From positions 1-5,402 of the forward strand of contig CAZGOY010000083.1 in the NCBI GenBank assembly GCA_964527565.1: DNA of 5,402 nucleotides, read 5' to 3'. Of this stretch, positions 4,544 to 5,402 are shown piece after piece (position 1 is the first letter of the stretch; every line of letters starts with the position of its first letter). A program made the translations under genes and the position numbers. The notes below the pieces were generated by a model, which was not told the DNA's origin, did no database searches, and worked only from the letters and a program-made list of their open reading frames with translations. Origin of the DNA: JAGXQV01 sp964527565. Lineage in GTDB: Bacteria; Pseudomonadota; Gammaproteobacteria; Burkholderiales; Sulfuricellaceae.

Positions 4544-5402
4544 TTTGTACTCCCTTTCTTTGTGTAAACCCTTGAATAAAGCGCAAGCAATACCGAGGTT
4601 CTTTTCCCACTCCCAATGCTCAAGGCCGATGCGATGGGCGGCCCGGTGCAGCGTCGATTCCACCAGATCGCGTGGAATAAGCTGTCCATCGACGATGCAA
4701 GGCAGCAAGCGTTCCACCGTGGCTTTGCGAAGCTTTTCATCCAGACGGCGTCCGAATGCGGCTTCGGCGATGTCTCTGGGGGCGGGCGCGCCGATGAATT
4801 TTGTTTCCTTTCCGAAGTTCTGGTGCCAGGCATGACTGGTATGCCACGCCTCGACTCGATCCAGGAACTCGGAACCGGTAAGTTCCCGGTAATAGGTAAT
4901 TGCCATTCGACCGGGAGTGGCCGAATCCAGCGCCATAACGACAATTTCACTGGTCGAGCCAAGTTCGACCCGGTATCCAGCCAGCTTTTTTTTCAGACGT
5001 AAACCAAAGGCTTGTCCTGCGTTTCCATGAGGAGTTTGCTCTGACATGGCTTCCGGCTCTTTCGTTTCCATTTCGAGAAAATCAAAGGTGTTGGCGAGCG
5101 GATCGGGCGCCCTCTTACCGGATACTGCCCAAGCGACAACGGCCTGATTGCCCTCTTTGTCTCGATAAGCTTGCCGCGCAATCAGCCACCGTAGGGCGTT
5201 GTGCGCTTTCTGGGCAACATCAAAGCCGACGCCACAGGCTTGGTCAGCATTGATAAAGCGCCCGCGAAACGTGAATCCGCTGTCGTCATTGGATGAAATC
5301 AGCTTTGCACCATCGCCAGCATGACGAATAAATCGCGAGTGATTCTGCGCTAGCAGCCTGTCGGACTTGCCCCCAATAGTGAGATAATTTTGCATTCTGA
5401 CA
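4133..5402 (-). CDS. cas8c: Type I-C Cascade large subunit Cas8c (Csd1), 5' end outside the window
   Basis: The frame is open through the right edge and 422 residues are visible. Family members are about 570-600 residues, so roughly the first 150-180 are missing. The visible part begins near the middle of the N-terminal domain. It contains the well conserved GAKLISSNDDSGFTFRGRF block followed by QKAHNALRWLIARQ (about 29-75 counted from the Met at 5395), which mark Csd1. Cas8c recognises the PAM (TTC in studied type I-C systems) and recruits Cas3 on target DNA. The C-terminal helical region from the internal ATG at 4543 is the part also made separately as Cas11c. The acidic, Thr/Glu-rich tail (EHDENTESTITETN) looks disordered. 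The stop is 10 nt before cas7. cas5c and cas3 are expected just beyond the window edge. Confidence 0.97.
   Translation of the reverse strand, partial: VRMQNYLTIGGKSDRLLAQNHSRFIRHAGDGAKLISSNDDSGFTFRGRFINADQACGVGFDVAQKAHNALRWLIARQAYRDKEGNQAVVAWAVSGKRAPDPLANTFDFLEMETKEPEAMSEQTPHGNAGQAFGLRLKKKLAGYRVELGSTSEIVVMALDSATPGRMAITYYRELTGSEFLDRVEAWHTSHAWHQNFGKETKFIGAPAPRDIAEAAFGRRLDEKLRKATVERLLPCIVDGQLIPRDLVESTLHRAAHRIGLEHWEWEKNLGIACALFKGLHKEREYKMALEDRRTRDYLYGRLLAIAEHIEDRALFVGGEKRDTSAAKLMQRFADHPFSTWKTIELSLSPYKSRLRAKRSGFLAAMENHLDEVVALFQGEDFMNDSKLTGEFLLAYHCQRQVLRAKPEMEHDENTESTITETN
4550..4556 (-). promoter_or_regulatory. Internal ribosome binding site for Cas11c
   Basis: AAGGGAG on the minus strand, 6 nt before an in-frame ATG inside cas8c. 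A seven-base purine Shine-Dalgarno match at ideal spacing is unlikely in mid-gene unless selected, and it matches the cas7 site at 4134-4128 base for base. Confidence 0.78.

Overview
The window holds most of a type I-C CRISPR-Cas locus (cas genes of the Csd/Dvulg subtype). Its Cas protein sequences, GC-rich codon use and a neighbouring IS21-type remnant suggest a proteobacterium, probably beta or gamma; this taxonomic call is an inference. Every clear gene is on the minus strand. In transcription order they are cas8c (5' end outside the window), cas7, hicB, hicA, cas4, cas1 and cas2, then a leader of about 200 bp and a CRISPR array of seven repeats. cas3 and cas5c would be expected beyond the right edge.

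Right part (3271-5402): the interference genes. The C-terminal two thirds of cas8c is visible. It carries a very good internal ribosome binding site and ATG that should produce the small subunit Cas11c as a separate protein. cas7 follows after a 10-nt gap. Middle (2778-3235): a two-gene hicB-hicA toxin-antitoxin module, co-oriented with the cas genes, lies between cas7 and cas4. These two genes are normally neighbours in type I-C. hicA contains an in-frame 12-bp tandem duplication. Next (828-2772): the adaptation genes cas4, cas1 and cas2. They are tightly packed (5-nt gap to hicA, 16-bp cas4/cas1 overlap, 2-nt cas1/cas2 gap) and probably translationally coupled.

Left part: the leader (629-827) has several inverted repeats, one of which looks like a terminator facing away from the array. 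The array (159-628) has seven identical 37-bp repeats and six spacers of 34-36 bp. Its transcript folds into a 9-bp hairpin capped by UUCG and leaves the 11-nt 5' tag expected of Cas5c processing. Beyond the leader-distal repeat, the first ~130 bases read as a fragment of an IS21-family helper protein (IstB). Together with an undegraded last repeat, this suggests the old end of the array was cut off by a rearrangement.

Working together, Cas4-Cas1-Cas2 would select and insert spacers next to the leader. Cas5c would process the array transcript. Cas8c, Cas11c, Cas7 and Cas5c would form Cascade, which recruits Cas3. The embedded HicBA pair is the unusual element. It may act as an addiction module guarding the operon, or may simply be a passenger.
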